From the NCBI GenBank assembly GCA_020746105.1, contig CM036658.1, positions 31,459,099 to 31,523,098 of the forward strand: a DNA stretch of 64,000 nucleotides, given 5' to 3'. The notes under the pieces are model-generated. The model had not been told where the DNA came from. It was given only the letters and a program-made list of their open reading frames with translations, and searched no databases. Each line of letters begins with the position of its first letter. Position 1 is the first letter of the stretch. The DNA is from Trogon surrucura. Lineage: Eukaryota; Chordata; Aves; Trogoniformes; Trogonidae. A program made the position numbers and the translations under genes. This document shows positions 13,539-25,858 of this stretch, in pieces.

Positions 13539-14744
13539 GTGAGTAAGGCTATGGTATTTGTTTGAGTTCAGCTAGAAGCTTTATGCAGGAAATGACAGGC
13601 AAGAGGAAACAGCTATGCTGTTAACTTCATGTAGTGATTTTTCCTTTTGAACTTGATGATTGAAATGCCAATTCATGTGAATTGTTGTATGTTCTATTCA
13701 GTTTTTCTGAATTATTTCGTCTTCCGAAATCACACCTTATTTCTGCAACTTCCATACGTGCAACACTTCTTATATGAATAGTTCTGCTAGAATCTGAAGT
13801 CTCCTTGCCTTGTAACAAATGGCAAGAATTAATCTTTCTGAGAGTTGATTCAGGGAGGAATGTGTTTTGATTATAATAGTGGTTGTTTACTGATGTTAGT
13901 GTTCTGTTAAAAGTGTGAGTTAAGCAACTCATCTTAGTGATGCCTCAGCTGCTTAGCCAATGAAAAACTATGGTTTAGCTTCAGAACAGTATGTTTTGGT
14001 TTACCTAATAAGAGAATTTATGTTGATGTTTTCTTGGTTAACAGTGGAGTATGGTGGTGGACCATAAACGTTTTGTAAGTTGGAATGCAGTTACACACAT
14101 CTGGATAGCTGGTGGGTCTACAAATTAGACTGTGAGGTTCCGAAACATGTACTTTTCTGGTCCAGCTGTTTACTTAGCATTATATGTTAGCTCAGTCAGT
14201 ACACGGAGTCTTTACCTGAAGGTACATAAGCAGAATGAAATAGAGCAGGTTAGAGGAAAGTGTTCTCTCACAGAGAAACAGAAGAGAATCTGTAACATAT
14301 TTGGTCCCTAAATGGAAAAGCTGTGATTTTTAATTGGCTACTTATAAGAATACTGTTTTGTGTTGCTTCTTATTTCAAAAGTACTTAAGTATATGCCTAA
14401 GTCATTTACTGTTAAAAAAGAAGCTTAAAAATGTGCCAGAGGAATTTGAACTGGGATTTGAATTGTGTTGAATTTCTTATTCATGATGGAAGGTATTAGT
14501 TTGTAGATTCTTTTTAAGTTTTCTACATCGTTCCTGTCTCCTTCTAAAAGACTAGCTACACTTTGTGTTATCAGCAGTCACAACACCTGTCTATTACATC
14601 GGGATGCAACTTTTCCATTAGTATATGTTAGATAATGGTAATTCACACGATAAACTAGTATTGGAAGACCACTGTTTTGGAAGACAATCCACCTGAGAGG
14701 AAAAAAGGAATTATCTGACTATACGAAGGCACTTGATCTATCAG

Positions 14745-14812
14745 ATCAATCAATATCAATCAATATCAATCAATATCAATCAATATCAATCTATCAATCT
14801 ATCAATAGATCT
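14745..14812. repeat. Tandem repeat: decamer then octamer
   Basis: Four exact copies of CAATATCAAT (14751-14790) are followed by an 8-bp register (CTATCAAT, 14791-14806). The array is flanked by imperfect inverted sequences, CACTTGATCTAT on the left (about 14730) and ATAGATCTAAACAAGTG on the right. Simple sequence with no coding role. Confidence 0.95.
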
Positions 14813-16049
14813 AAACAAGTGATGGGAAGCTAAGAGTATCTTACAATACTCTTTGAAAATATTTGTCTTAGGTAATGCTTTTGACTGCAGAACAGTGGAG
14901 GCATACCTGCCAAAAGATAGGTTCCCTGTACTGTAGCTGCTCATAGTTAAAATACAATCAGCCTTGAAGGCAGATAAGCCTTGTGGGCTGTATCTGATCC
15001 TTCAGTCTGCCGTTTCATTACAGATAGACTCTTTAGATTCCGTTTCAAAAGTATCTCGTTAAACTAACCAGATAGTGAATGTCTTCCTCTACTGCACATC
15101 ATTGCTGACTGTCATCCTCCATGTGCTTCGTTGTTTATTGGATTTGGAAGTCCACAGAGCAGTGAAGTAACCCATCAACTATAGTCAAATGATTCTTTTG
15201 TGATTTGTATTTGGGCAAGATAGTAATTCAAGAAGCCAGGAGGAACATTTCCTGTGCTCTGATTAATGTGACTGTGTCCACATTTTTACTATCCAGAGAC
15301 TATGCTGCTGGGTAGCCCTCTGCAGGTATCACGTACTGTGAAAGAGAGAGGAATCACTTATTTTAGAAGAGTGGATCCAAGGTGAGGAATCATACCATCC
15401 GGCTTCCATTTTGCAGAATAGGTCATGAATTAGTTAGATTTTTTATCAATTAAGGAATTCCACATCATTTCACATCACAGGGTAAATACCTGTTTTCTCA
15501 GTAGTGTTAGTGTACCATTGTTCATAATGAGAGTAATTTAAAAATTAAGTATATAGAAACTCAGTATCCTAAACCCACCATATATATATATATATAAAAG
15601 CAAATAAAATCCTATTTCTATTTTTGTAGGTCAGTGGTCAAATAATGAATAAACAATAAGTTGCAGGTCACTGTTAGAACACTGAAAAGAGCAAAGGGTA
15701 GTTGATATGCTAAAAGTTATAGTCTAGTTAAATACAAATGTTTTTTAATGAAGAAAATTGTAAACAAATGAAAACTTTTTTAATATTAGTTTAACTTAGC
15801 TGTTCTTCAGCTTCTGTTCTCAAACAGTTGCTTTCAGCTTTGACTGTTATGTTTTATCGTCCTGTAAACATGACTCGTTTTTTGGATTGGAAAATTCGAT
15901 TTTCTCTGTTGGTAAGAGAATGTATTTATTTGATCTGAAAGGTAGTGAAAATTTGATATGGAATGAAATTCTGAAGTTATGATCTGACATTGGACAGAAG
16001 AGTTGCGTAACTTTCCCTTGACTGATGAGAGACATTAATTGATTTTGAG

Positions 16050-16823
16050 AGGTGGGCCCATGCCAGCCTCATGAAGTTCAACAAGGCCAAGTGTAAGGTC
16101 CTGCACCTGTGTCGAGGCAATCCCAAGCACAAACACAGACTGGGTGGAGAGCAGATTGGGAACAGCACTGATGAAAAGGACTTGGGTGTGTTAGTTGGTG
16201 AGAGGCTCAACATGAGCCAGCAGTGTGCACTTGCAGCCCAAAAAGTGAACCATGTCCTGGACTGTATTGAAAGGACTGTGACCAGCAGGTCAACGGAGGT
16301 GATTCTTCCCCTCCACTCTGCTCTCGGGAGGCCCCATCTGGAGTACTGTGTCCAATTCTGGAGCCCACGGTACAAAAAGGACACAGATCTGCTGGAATGA
16401 GTCCGGAGAAGGGCCATGAAGATGTTATGAGGACAGGCTGAGGGAGCTGGGGTTATTCAGCTTGGAGAAGAGAAGGCTCTGAGGTGACCTGAGAGCGACC
16501 TTCTAACACATGGAAGGGGCCTGCAGGAAAACTGGAGAAGGGCTTTCTGTCAAAGACCTGTAGTGATAGGACAAGGGGCAATGGCCTGAAACTGTAAGAG
16601 GGCAGATTTAAATCAGGTATAAGGAAGAAATTCTTCACCATTAGAGTGGTGAAGCACTGGAACAGGTTACCCAAGGAGATTGCGTCCTGGAAGTGTTCAA
16701 GGCTGGGTTGGATGGGGCTTTGAGCAACCTGGGTTACTGGGAGAGAGGTGTCCCTGCCCACAGCAGGGAAATTGGAACTAGATGATTTTCAAGGTCCCTT
16801 GGAATCTTAACCATTCTATGATT
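16050..16823 (+). mobile_element. CR1 LINE, 5'-truncated, with 3' end
   Basis: The fragment encodes the C-terminal part of the CR1 ORF2 (reverse transcriptase side). MKFNKAKCKVLHL opens the readable frame at 16071, followed by [22 protein letters not shown] and [13 protein letters not shown] up to a stop at 16398-16400. The frame is then broken by substitutions and indels. The copy continues through the EKRRL region and the 3' UTR (GATGATTTTCAAGGTCCCTT) to CCATTCTATG. About 770 bp remain of a multi-kilobase element. It is a dead copy with no endonuclease or RT core. Confidence 0.93.
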
Positions 16824-18537
16824 TGGTGGTTGATTGTCTTCCAGTTCCTTTATTGCCACTTCTTACATTCTTGTGAAGGGAGTCTTCTGACTAGTGAATT
16901 GGATTATTTTTTAATTATGATGAAATAAAGACAAATAATACTGTACCACCATTGATGGCTTATTCTGCTTTGCTGAGATAGAAGAAGTCAATGGCAGTTT
17001 GAAGGGTATTTCTCCTTCCCCTTGCTAGCACTTCATTCCCCAGGTACTTTACCTTCATCCATCCCTAGGAGACATGCTGCTGCTGCTGCTGTGTGAAGTG
17101 ATGGTGGATGTAGCAGGACAACTTATTCCTTCAACTCCATGGTGTTTTATTTATAGCGGATCAGTAGATATGGATCAGGAAAAGCAACATTAATAAAGGT
17201 TTTAGGCAACAGTGATAAAAGTCTTCACAGAACTAATTTAACAGAAGTTTGGTAGCAAGACAATGTGAGAGCCGCGGGCAGCTGCACATTGGTACTCATG
17301 GAAGGTAACAACTGCCCAGAGAGAACTGAAAGAGCTAGTCAAGGCCTTGTGTGTTCACAAATACTGAATTGTTGATATATGGCTCATAAATCAAAAGACA
17401 GATCAAACACCTCCTGGGTTTTCATTAATTAATCCTGTGGTTTAGAGACTGATCTTTGGATTTTCATTGTCTGAATCATGAGACATTCAGGTTGAGAACA
17501 CTGTAAGAAATTATTTCTTACTGAGTTTAGGGCTTTTGTAATCCTCACCTGACCTCTAGTTTCTTGCCTCATGCTATATTCAGCTACTAATCTTCCTTTG
17601 CTCCTCTTGTGATAAATAAATAAACTGAAACTTTTTATTCAGTTTTCGGTGCCAGCTTGCTGTCTTCACTAAATGCAAGATAAACCTATGCTCCCTTTTT
17701 TTTTTTTTTTTTTTTGAGAAGAAGACAAAATACTAAATACTAAATATTCAAGCTTGGATTTCTTGTCTGTACAAAAGCTAGTGTGTTCCCATGTGTGTTA
17801 AATAAAGGACAGAAACAAATTGCTTTGATAAGTAGGTAGTTTGCTTCTGCTGGCAGTACACCCTTCTTTGTCCAGTTTCCGAAATCCTGCTCCAACACAG
17901 CTCTCTTCAATGCTTTTTGAGATCTGAAGAGCGCCTGCTCCTCACCCAGGCATGGCAGTCACCTTCCTCATCTGTGACACAAAGACGTGAACAGATCGTC
18001 ACCTGGTCAACATAGGCCGAATGGCACAAGACAGAGTGCTCGTGGCAGTGTTGGTACCATTGTCCTGGTTACTGTGAAGTGACAGCAGAGTGAGGATGTT
18101 TGTATTTCACACTGTCTGTTCTGATACACCCAGTGCTTTTATTTTTAGCACTTGGGGTTGGAAATCAAGTCCTAGCCTCATTTTCCAATATAGTGAAATT
18201 AGCTCCTCAACCTATTACATTAATGCTAATACATTTTATTGCCTACTGTTTATTATTCTGTGAAGTTCTGTTGCTATTTTTGATACTGATAACCTAGTTC
18301 AAATTTTTACTGATGATCTTAAGTTAGTTAAGACTAAATTCGGTACTGTCGATCAAAACAATGTGATTTGAATGCATCAAAATTGGGTATTTGTTCGTGT
18401 AGGTGTCTTTTTTCTGTTATCTGGTAGAGTCTTTTCTGTGTCTGTAGTCAAAAGAACATGAAAGTAAATGGAAATATTAACAATTCATAGAAGCTCTCCT
18501 TGATTTTATTCAAACCTAACTTTTGGTTTTTTTACAG

Positions 18538-18632
18538 GAAAGTCGAGTGTTAAGGACGGTACCTTTGCTAGCAGCTTGTCTCCCTCCAGACAAATGTAAA
18601 ATTTTAGTTGGTCGACGCTTTAGTGAAGATAG
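18538..18632 (+). CDS. DTWD2: DTWD2 coding exon (third exon)
   Basis: This 95-bp exon holds 31 codons plus two bases of a split arginine codon. It reads [20 protein letters not shown], then [11 protein letters not shown]. It is preceded by a strong polypyrimidine tract ending tttacag (acceptor at 18537) and followed by an AG/gtgagc donor. The segment forms the N-terminal part of the DTW/TDD domain. The run [13 protein letters not shown] and the GRRFSE stretch are characteristic of DTWD2 as I know the family. The split codon AG+G restores Arg at the junction with the exon at 36348, so no exon is missing between them despite a 17.7-kb intron. No internal stop or frameshift is present. This argues for a functional gene rather than a pseudogene. 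Confidence 0.94.
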
Positions 18633-20435
18633 GTGAGCCTATGCATTTTTGTCTTGCCGTGCTCTGTGGTTCTCTTCGTATTTGTTTTCTCTGATAAACC
18701 ATTTGTTGTTACAGAAATATAACAAAAAGTTTTTACTTGAGTGTGGAAGATTGTACTTGAGAAGGGAGTCCAGTAGTGAAAGATGCTTAGCGAATGTATT
18801 TTTAAAAAATCTTTTTCTCTTAAAATTAATCATTAGGTAGCTTTCAGAATTTTTTCTTACTTTTTTTATTGTTCTGAGACCTTGGATAATACTGGTCTCC
18901 CATGTAATGTCTTTAATCTTTATTAGATGAGCCTAAGTCTTAGAAACCAATTCTTGCTACAAATGGCAACGAAATTTTACTGTGTACATTTTCAATACAA
19001 GCATTTAAAAATCATGAATACTGATGAAAGAAATTAATTCTAAGATTGAGTTTAATCTTTGGAGGAAACATTTTGTAGAGTTCAGAGAACAAAAATGTTG
19101 GAAGGTGATTCAGAATGGTGCTATAAAGGTCCTTTGTGCTGCCTGTATAGTAACTAGAGCCCATTAGAAATACATTGCTTTTCTATTAGTCTTCTATGAT
19201 AGTAACTATAATAATTAATCTAAGAAGTTCCAGGCTACAGGGAAATTGTACTGTCTTCCCATTAAACCTGAAAATGAAGCAACTTTTCATACTGATGTGC
19301 ATAGCATGGAACACTATCAATACAGCCTGCTGCTAGTAAATCTCCTTAGAAATTTTTTTTAGAAGTGATGACTGCAGTATTAAAGCTTCTTCAAGTTTGA
19401 ATCCAGAGATATTTCTTTAACCTGAAGGATCCTCTTCAGGTCAAAACCAGTTGTGAAACATCTCAGCATCAAAATAGTTTAAGTAGAGCAATAATTAACT
19501 AGTTCCTTTTCTGCCATAAAACATATTGGAAGTGATGAAAGAAATTAAAGTTTTCCTAGGTTAATATGAATTGTAGTGATATGACTTACACATATGCAGG
19601 GCTAAAAGTAATTAGGTAGTAGTGATGGCTCCATTCTAAGTATCTCCAGTATGCCTGCTTTGTCCTCTTGTATATAGTGAGACTGCAGAAATTGGGAGTG
19701 CTCAGTCATGGAGTTCATTCCCACCTTCCTGTCAAGAGAAGGGATCAGGAGGGGAGAAGGGTTGTTTTCCAGCTTTGCAATGTGTTACTTCTACACATTT
19801 TTTAATTTTCTTAGCTATGTATGTGTTCTGCCAATGTTTTAATCCATATTTCCTATTTGTAAGTAGCACTTGATACTTCAATAGCTGGTTAGAGAATCAT
19901 ATAAGTATTATTTTGGATTTTGAGCATCCTTTTGCATCATAAACTGCGTACATGTGTTTAGAGAACTCATGTTAATCACCTGGAATGACTTAAGTTCCTT
20001 CTCTGTCCTACTATTTTCTTGGAACAGGCATATGCAAACAGGAGTAGAAACACGTCAGTGTTTACTGTGAATGGAAAGGACTGTACTGGTCCCTGCCTTC
20101 CTCTTAGGGTGAAAATCTCTGCTAATGGGACTTTTAAAGCCTCATAAATTGCAGTGGTTCAGCTCATGTTTTATGGCATATTAAACTAAACAGGACTTGT
20201 TTTATTTTTTTCTGGTTTTCTTAAATGCCACACTGTAAGCAATTTGGTAGCTGCTATATAAGCAACTTAATCAACTTTGCCACATATCAGAGGAAGACTT
20301 CTGTCTTTGTTATTTTGAAGAAAAAACCCACAACTCTTAAAGAGTGCTTGCTGATACATTTTACAAGTATCATTGCTTTGAGGCACATTAAAACCATACC
20401 TTTGCTTTTCTGAAGTTGAGTGATATATCCATCAT

Positions 20436-20780
20436 TTGCAGCCTCTACCAGAAGAGCATGATGTGGAAGGGAATAGAAACCCTGTAACTAGCTCTGTGCT
20501 TGCACTGCTCTTGCACGTGAACACAGCCTGCAAATGGCGGGTTGATGTGGTACACACATTTTTTTTCTGCGCAGATTTAGAAGCCCTACCATGCAGCACA
20601 CCTGTGAAAGGAATGTCCTTCATGGCTGCCCATACCTTTGCAAATTATCACAATAGAATGGTAGGGTGCATATTTGTATTATCACAGGATCCAGTAGCTC
20701 TTGGCAGTGGCTCTGAAAACTTAGAACACTTCAAGGTAGACTTTTGGAGTGTAAATAATTGTCTTTATAAATTTGAGTGA
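20436..20780 (+). other. Unidentified + strand open frame, 114 codons
   Basis: An ATG-started frame of mixed composition contains PLPEEHDVEGNRNPVTSS and MSFMAAHTFANYHNRMV and ends at TGA. It is not part of DTWD2, whose frame is continuous without it. No family is recognised and there is no clear splice or promoter context. Chance is the simplest explanation. Confidence 0.15.
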
Positions 20781-21337
20781 AAATTTAGCAATATACAGCA
20801 AACTATTTTTTAAAAGTCTCAATCACAACAGCTCTAGCAGTGGCATATCAACAAGCAAACTGACAGTTGTTAATCTGTGGCTGTCGGAAAGAGTCTGTTT
20901 TCAGGCAAGAATGAATACACCATCTGAACTGGGTAGCTCTTTGTCTTCAGTGCCTCTTTCTTGAAGGGGAAGGCAAGTCTATTACCCAGAAGTATGTAGG
21001 TTGTTTTTCCTCATTCGTCCTAGTGCTACAAAAGTACGTTTTTCCTATGCTTTGTGTTCAGCATCCAAAACTAATGAAGAGCACAGAGGGATTTCTTAAG
21101 GAACTACATAGAATTTGGTACTACAGAGTAACTGGGATGAACTGAAAGCTTAATGTTTAGGCTTCTCATGTTTATGACAATAAGGCTGAACATCATGATT
21201 AAATTTTTTTCAATTGTGTTTGACTGAAAGAGTAAACATAAAGCACATCCTTTTTGTAGTATTTACTCAGTTCCACCTTTTTGGATCACATTTTCTTGAA
21301 AACTGATAAACAAATTATGTAGATTTTATTTACACAG

Positions 21338-21940
21338 AGTCAAGTTGGAGGCCTGTGGCCAGTGGTGTTCCCCAGGGATCACTATACTGGGTCCGCTTTT
21401 GTTCAGTATCTTCATCAACGACCTAGATTGAGGGGATAGAGTGCACCCTCAGCAGGTTCGCTGATGATACAAAACTGGGAGAGGTGGCTGACACCCAGGA
21501 AGGCTGTGCTGCCATCCAATGAGATCTGTGCAGGCTGGAGAGCTGGGCAAAGGGGAACCTCATGAAGTTCAACAAGGACAAGTGTGGAGTCCTGCATCTG
21601 GGGAGGAATAACACCAGGCACCAGGACAGATTAGGGGACGTCCTGCTGGAAAGCAGCCCCGTGGAGAAAGACCTTGGAGTCCTAGTGGACAGTAAGTGTC
21701 CATGGGACAGTAATGTGCCCTCGTGGCCAAGAGGGCCAATGGGATCCTGGGGGGCATTCAGAAAAGTGTGTCCAGCAGGGCTAGGGAGGTTCTCCTCTCC
21801 CACTGCTCTGCCCTGGCGAGTCCGCACCTGGAATACTGTGTCCAGTTTTGGGCTCCCCAATTCAAGAGAGACTGGGACCTAATGGAGAGACTCCAATGGA
21901 GAGCTACGAGGATGATTAAGGGACTTGAACATCTCTCCAG
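21338..21940 (+). mobile_element. CR1 LINE internal fragment lacking its 3' end
   Basis: The homology starts in the RT domain with frames reading ILGPLLFSIFINDLD and FADDTKLGE. The FADD is the polymerase catalytic block. It continues through [17 protein letters not shown] and [10 protein letters not shown] to [14 protein letters not shown] and GLEHLS, then stops near 21940. The usual C-terminal EKRRL region, 3' UTR and octamer tail are absent. Frames shift near 21700, and a stop follows INDLD. The 5' boundary at about 21338 is an ordinary truncation; the missing 3' end is not. Confidence 0.9.
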
Positions 21941-24674
21941 AAGTAAAGAGCTGATCAAGGCTTTTTGAATTTGATATCTTCTACATATTATTTACATAAT
22001 AATGGTAAAGAAGAGATCAATCCAATTGTTTTTAAGTGCTAATTTGTGGGTTTTTTACCCAGTCTTGTCCACTCTTCCTGCAACCTGGTGTTTTAATTCT
22101 GTTGAAAATATGTCATGTTTGCATGATGACTTGACTCATCAGGTGGCATTGCTGAATTAAAAGACCAATTCTGTTGGTTTTCTCTGTTTTTTCTTTTTGT
22201 CCTCAAGTATTCAAAGACTTTAACTTCTGATATTTTTTATACTGATTACATTATCAGATATTAGGGTTAATCATTAATGTGGTAAAATGATTAAGCTATA
22301 AGTGAACAGTTTGGCATGAACACCTACTGAGTGGTGGCATTGTAAAAGTGGAGTTTTGTGAGTTGTTAATATTTTCTGTTAAATTCTTACAGATTTACAA
22401 CGAACACATCATAATACAGCAGGCAGGGGTGTGGAAGGGTGGCATTAACATCACTGCTGGATTGGAGATTGAATTTTATGTAGAGGTATAAAATACTTCT
22501 TTGTGTCTCTGACATACTTCATTAGTGTAGCTGCTGAGCCTAAATACAGGCACCTAGGGAATCATAAGCAAGCAGAGGGCTTATATCAGACTGAATTTTT
22601 CAAAGCATTTATATAAAGCAGACTTCTTTACTTGCACGAGATCAGGCTGATGCCACGGTAACTGGAGTTTTCACTTCTTACTTCACAAAGTGACCATATA
22701 CCATGTGGCAGACACTGAAAAATTAATTAGTTAGACCTACCAAAGCAGTATAGTAGAACTCTGATTCATTTCTGAACTGACAGTGATTTCAGTTAATTCT
22801 TATTAGTTTCTGTTAAAAGGCTGTTGATTTTTTGGTGTTGATGCTGCGAAATGCAAGAGTATGTAGAATTATTATAATCTTGACAAAATATGTTTTACCA
22901 GTACATGTGACTGTGGACTCTTCTAACAGCCTGTCAGATTCTTTGAATCTTCTGGAAAGAAAAATGTGAAAGTTAGTTTATATTGATATCTCAGAATATT
23001 TTTATTCTGTATTCATGACACATATGGATTAATTGCCTTCATTATGGATGGCAGGAGAATGTTTATATGCTTTTTTACCACTGTATCCATCTCTCTCACT
23101 TAGAAACACTTTTTCTCATGACTGTAGTTGCTGTTTGCTTCATGCCTTTTTTTTTTTAATTGCTGTTTTTTATAGTGACAACTCACGCCATTCATATTGT
23201 TCCTTTACTGCCTGTCAGCATTCAAATGGACATAACTTGCATCATTTCCTCTCCCTTTTCCCCTGCCTTCTTTAGTACATACATGTTAGAAATTATAGAT
23301 GTCTTTTGTCTTTTTTTCATTTTTAATATAAGTCTTCTAGCAGCACAAATCCAGATAGCATTTTCTATTTTTTTCATTCGTATAGTATTATTTCATAATA
23401 GAAGGTAGTAGAAGGAGAGGTGTTAGGTTTTTTATATGTTCTGGTGCCTGTTACAGTTCTTTACTTTCTTTACAGCTTACAGTTCTTTACTTTCATCTAT
23501 TTTAGATATTATAGCATGCTTGTCTTTAGTCTTGATAAATGTAATCTTATCTCATGAATGTCCATTTAATGTTCTGCTGAACAGCCGTTTTCTCAGCTTA
23601 TTGAACTGTTTTGTCCTGATTGTTTGACAAGTCAGGATGCTATCTCTCGTCATCAGACTGAAAATAAGTATGTTGTTTTCCTTGTCTTGTGTCTTGTCAT
23701 CCCACTCACACTTGAAATGTGTGCTTTTATCTCCTGTTACTCAGAGATGCCTGTTTATTTCTGATTGGTGGTTGAATTTGTTCCACATTTGATTAATTGT
23801 CCTGGAAACACTTGTAGACTAATTAGTCTTTGGTCTATCTGTCTGAAAAGCTCAATTCACCATAAATTTTAATAAGTCCATGCAGAGTCATGTCAGGGTC
23901 CCAATATACTGAAAATATTTTTAATGTTTATACTTCCCATTGTTCTTATCACAGCTTTCTTATTCCTTTACTTAATCTGTTTTACCTCTAGTTTGTTAAT
24001 TACTTGATAGGCAGTAGCTAGGTTTTTTTTTACAGTTCTTCAGTGAATTGATATCTGGTCTCAAAAAGCGAGGGTCTTCAGTGCTTGAGTAATGTAAATT
24101 AATGCGTTAGAATTTGTACCTGCACATTGCATATGCAATTGTAGTATTATGTATATATTGATGCTAATGTTAATATAGTGGGTAATATTTTTAGTATATC
24201 AGACATTTAAGGCTTTCTAAACAAATCAGTGCATGATTCTGTGGGAATAAAATGCGGTGATGGTTCTCCTACTCCAGCAGCTAAATTTGTACTTTTGCAT
24301 AGAACTATTTAATAATGAATTGTATTCAAACAATGACACTTGGAAAATATTTCACTGAAATATTTCGCTGAAATTTTTGTTAAATACCCTGTAAGAGAGG
24401 GCTGACTTACGCATTATGTGTTTCACATAGATCCCAAAGTTCTAACTTGGACTTTACCAACAAGAAGTAAGTTTACGTGTATGCAGTCCCTTTGGCAGAG
24501 CCTGTTATGCTTGTTATGTTTACCCTGACGGTACTCCGGGAAAGAAATTTTACTGAACTCCCAGAGGATTATGACGATTGCACGGTAGCAATGAGTAAGG
24601 CAATAATGGGGAACCAAGAATCCCATTTGATCAAGATACTGGCACACTTGGATAAGATGAAATCCAAAAGTCTG

Positions 24675-25858
24675 TGTTTTGGTTTGGCCTGGCCAGATTT
24701 CAGCGGCGGGGGGGGAGCTGCAGGGTGGCTTCTGTAAGAAGCTGCTAGAAGCTCCCCAGGTTTGATAGAGCCAATGCCAGCCGGCTACAAAGAGGGACCC
24801 GCCGCTGGCCAAGGCTGAGCCTATCAGTAAGGTGATAGCAGAGGAACGCCTCTGTGAAAAACATATTTAAGAACGGGAAAAAGAACTGCGCCATTACAGC
24901 TGGCACAGAGATGGAGGAGTGAGGATCTGTGCAGACACCAAGGTCAGTGAAGAAGGAGGGGGGGGAGGATGAGCTCCAGGTGCCGGAGCAGAAGGAGTCC
25001 CCCGGGTCCGTGGTGAAGACCATGGTGAAGCGGGTTGTCCCCCTGCAGCCCATGGGCGAGGTGCAGATGTCCACCGTGAGGATCACCGCGTAGATGTCCA
25101 CCGAGGACTCCACGCCGTGTGGGTGGATGCCTGAAGGGGACTGTAGCCCGTGGGAAGCCCGCATCAGAGCGAGTCGCTGCCGGAACCTGTAGCCCGTGGA
25201 AGAGAGGAATGCCCACACTGGAGCAGGTTGGCTGGTGGGACTTTTGGGACGCTGCGGGTGGCTCACGCTGGAGCAGTTTCCCCCGAAGGACTGCGCCTCA
25301 GACTCACGAGGGGTGGGCTGCCCCTCGTGAGGTGTCTCCCGTTGGGCAGTTTGTGATGAATTGCCCTTCGTGGGACGACTCATGTCAGAGAAGAGCGCGT
25401 GAAGCTTGTCTTCCGTGAGAGGGACCCCACAATGGCCCTGGGGAAGAGTGAAGAGTCCTCCCCCGGGGTGAAGAAGCGGTGGAACCAACATCGGATGAAC
25501 TGACCGCAACCCCCATTCCCTGTCCCCCTGCGCCGCTCGGGGGGAGGAGGTGGAGAAACCGGGATTGATGTTAAGCCCGGGAAGAAGGGAGGGATGGGGG
25601 GGAAGGTGTTCTGTTTAAGATCTGTTTGCTCTTTCTTACTTCTCACTACTCCTCTCTGATTAGTTCTTTTAATAAATGTACCTAATTTCCCCAAAACTGA
25701 GTCTGTTTTGCCCGGGACGGTAAATGAGGGTGATCTCCCTGTCCTTATCTCAAACCCTGAACCCTTGGAAATATTTTCTCCCCCTGTTCAGCAGTGAAGG
25801 GGGAGTGAGTGAGCGGCTGTGTGGGTACCTGGCGGCTGGCCAGGGTCAACCCACCACA
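24675..25858 (+). mobile_element. Near-intact 1184-bp solo LTR with 5-bp target duplication
   Basis: The element starts TGTTTTGGTTTGGCCTGGCC and ends GGTCAACCCACCACA. It is bounded by the direct repeat GTCTG at 24670-24674 and 25859-25863. TG...CA ends plus a 5-bp duplication are the hallmarks of retroviral-type integration, and 5 bp is usual for ERVL. A TATA-like catatttaag lies at 24862-24871 and AATAAA at 25671-25676, which suggests U3, R and U5 order in the same direction as DTWD2. The body (about 24970-25450) is GC-rich and built of imperfect repeats with GGAGCAG and CCCGTGG cores, unlike the AT-rich intron around it. No gag, pol or env lies beside it, so it arose by LTR-LTR recombination. 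TguLTR5-like by memory. Confidence 0.92.

Larger units (their letters stand above)
13539..18537 (+). other. DTWD2: DTWD2 intron 2
   Basis: This 5.0-kb intron is bounded by gtgagt and tttacag. It holds a decamer/octamer tandem repeat (14745-14812), a 5'-truncated CR1 element with its 3' tail (16050-16823), a short CTG run near 17074-17092 and a 20-base T run (17696-17715). The rest looks like single-copy intron with no gene signal. Confidence 0.88.

Noticed and set aside
14745-14812. Possible CRISPR-like spaced repeat
   Set aside because: The repeats are directly adjacent 8-10 bp units without spacers, in a vertebrate intron. A simple tandem repeat.
15977-16417. 146-codon minus-strand frame
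   Set aside because: Shadow of the CR1 ORF2 fragment, which reads correctly on the + strand.
21423-21860. 145-codon minus-strand frame
   Set aside because: Shadow of the CR1 fragment at 21338-21940.
24745-25509. 254-codon minus-strand open frame
   Set aside because: It lies antisense within the GC-rich LTR. The degraded copy at 4532 also has a long antisense frame, but the register between the copies is shifted (for example where the G run at about 24957-24966 differs in length). The openness therefore reflects base composition, not a kept protein.
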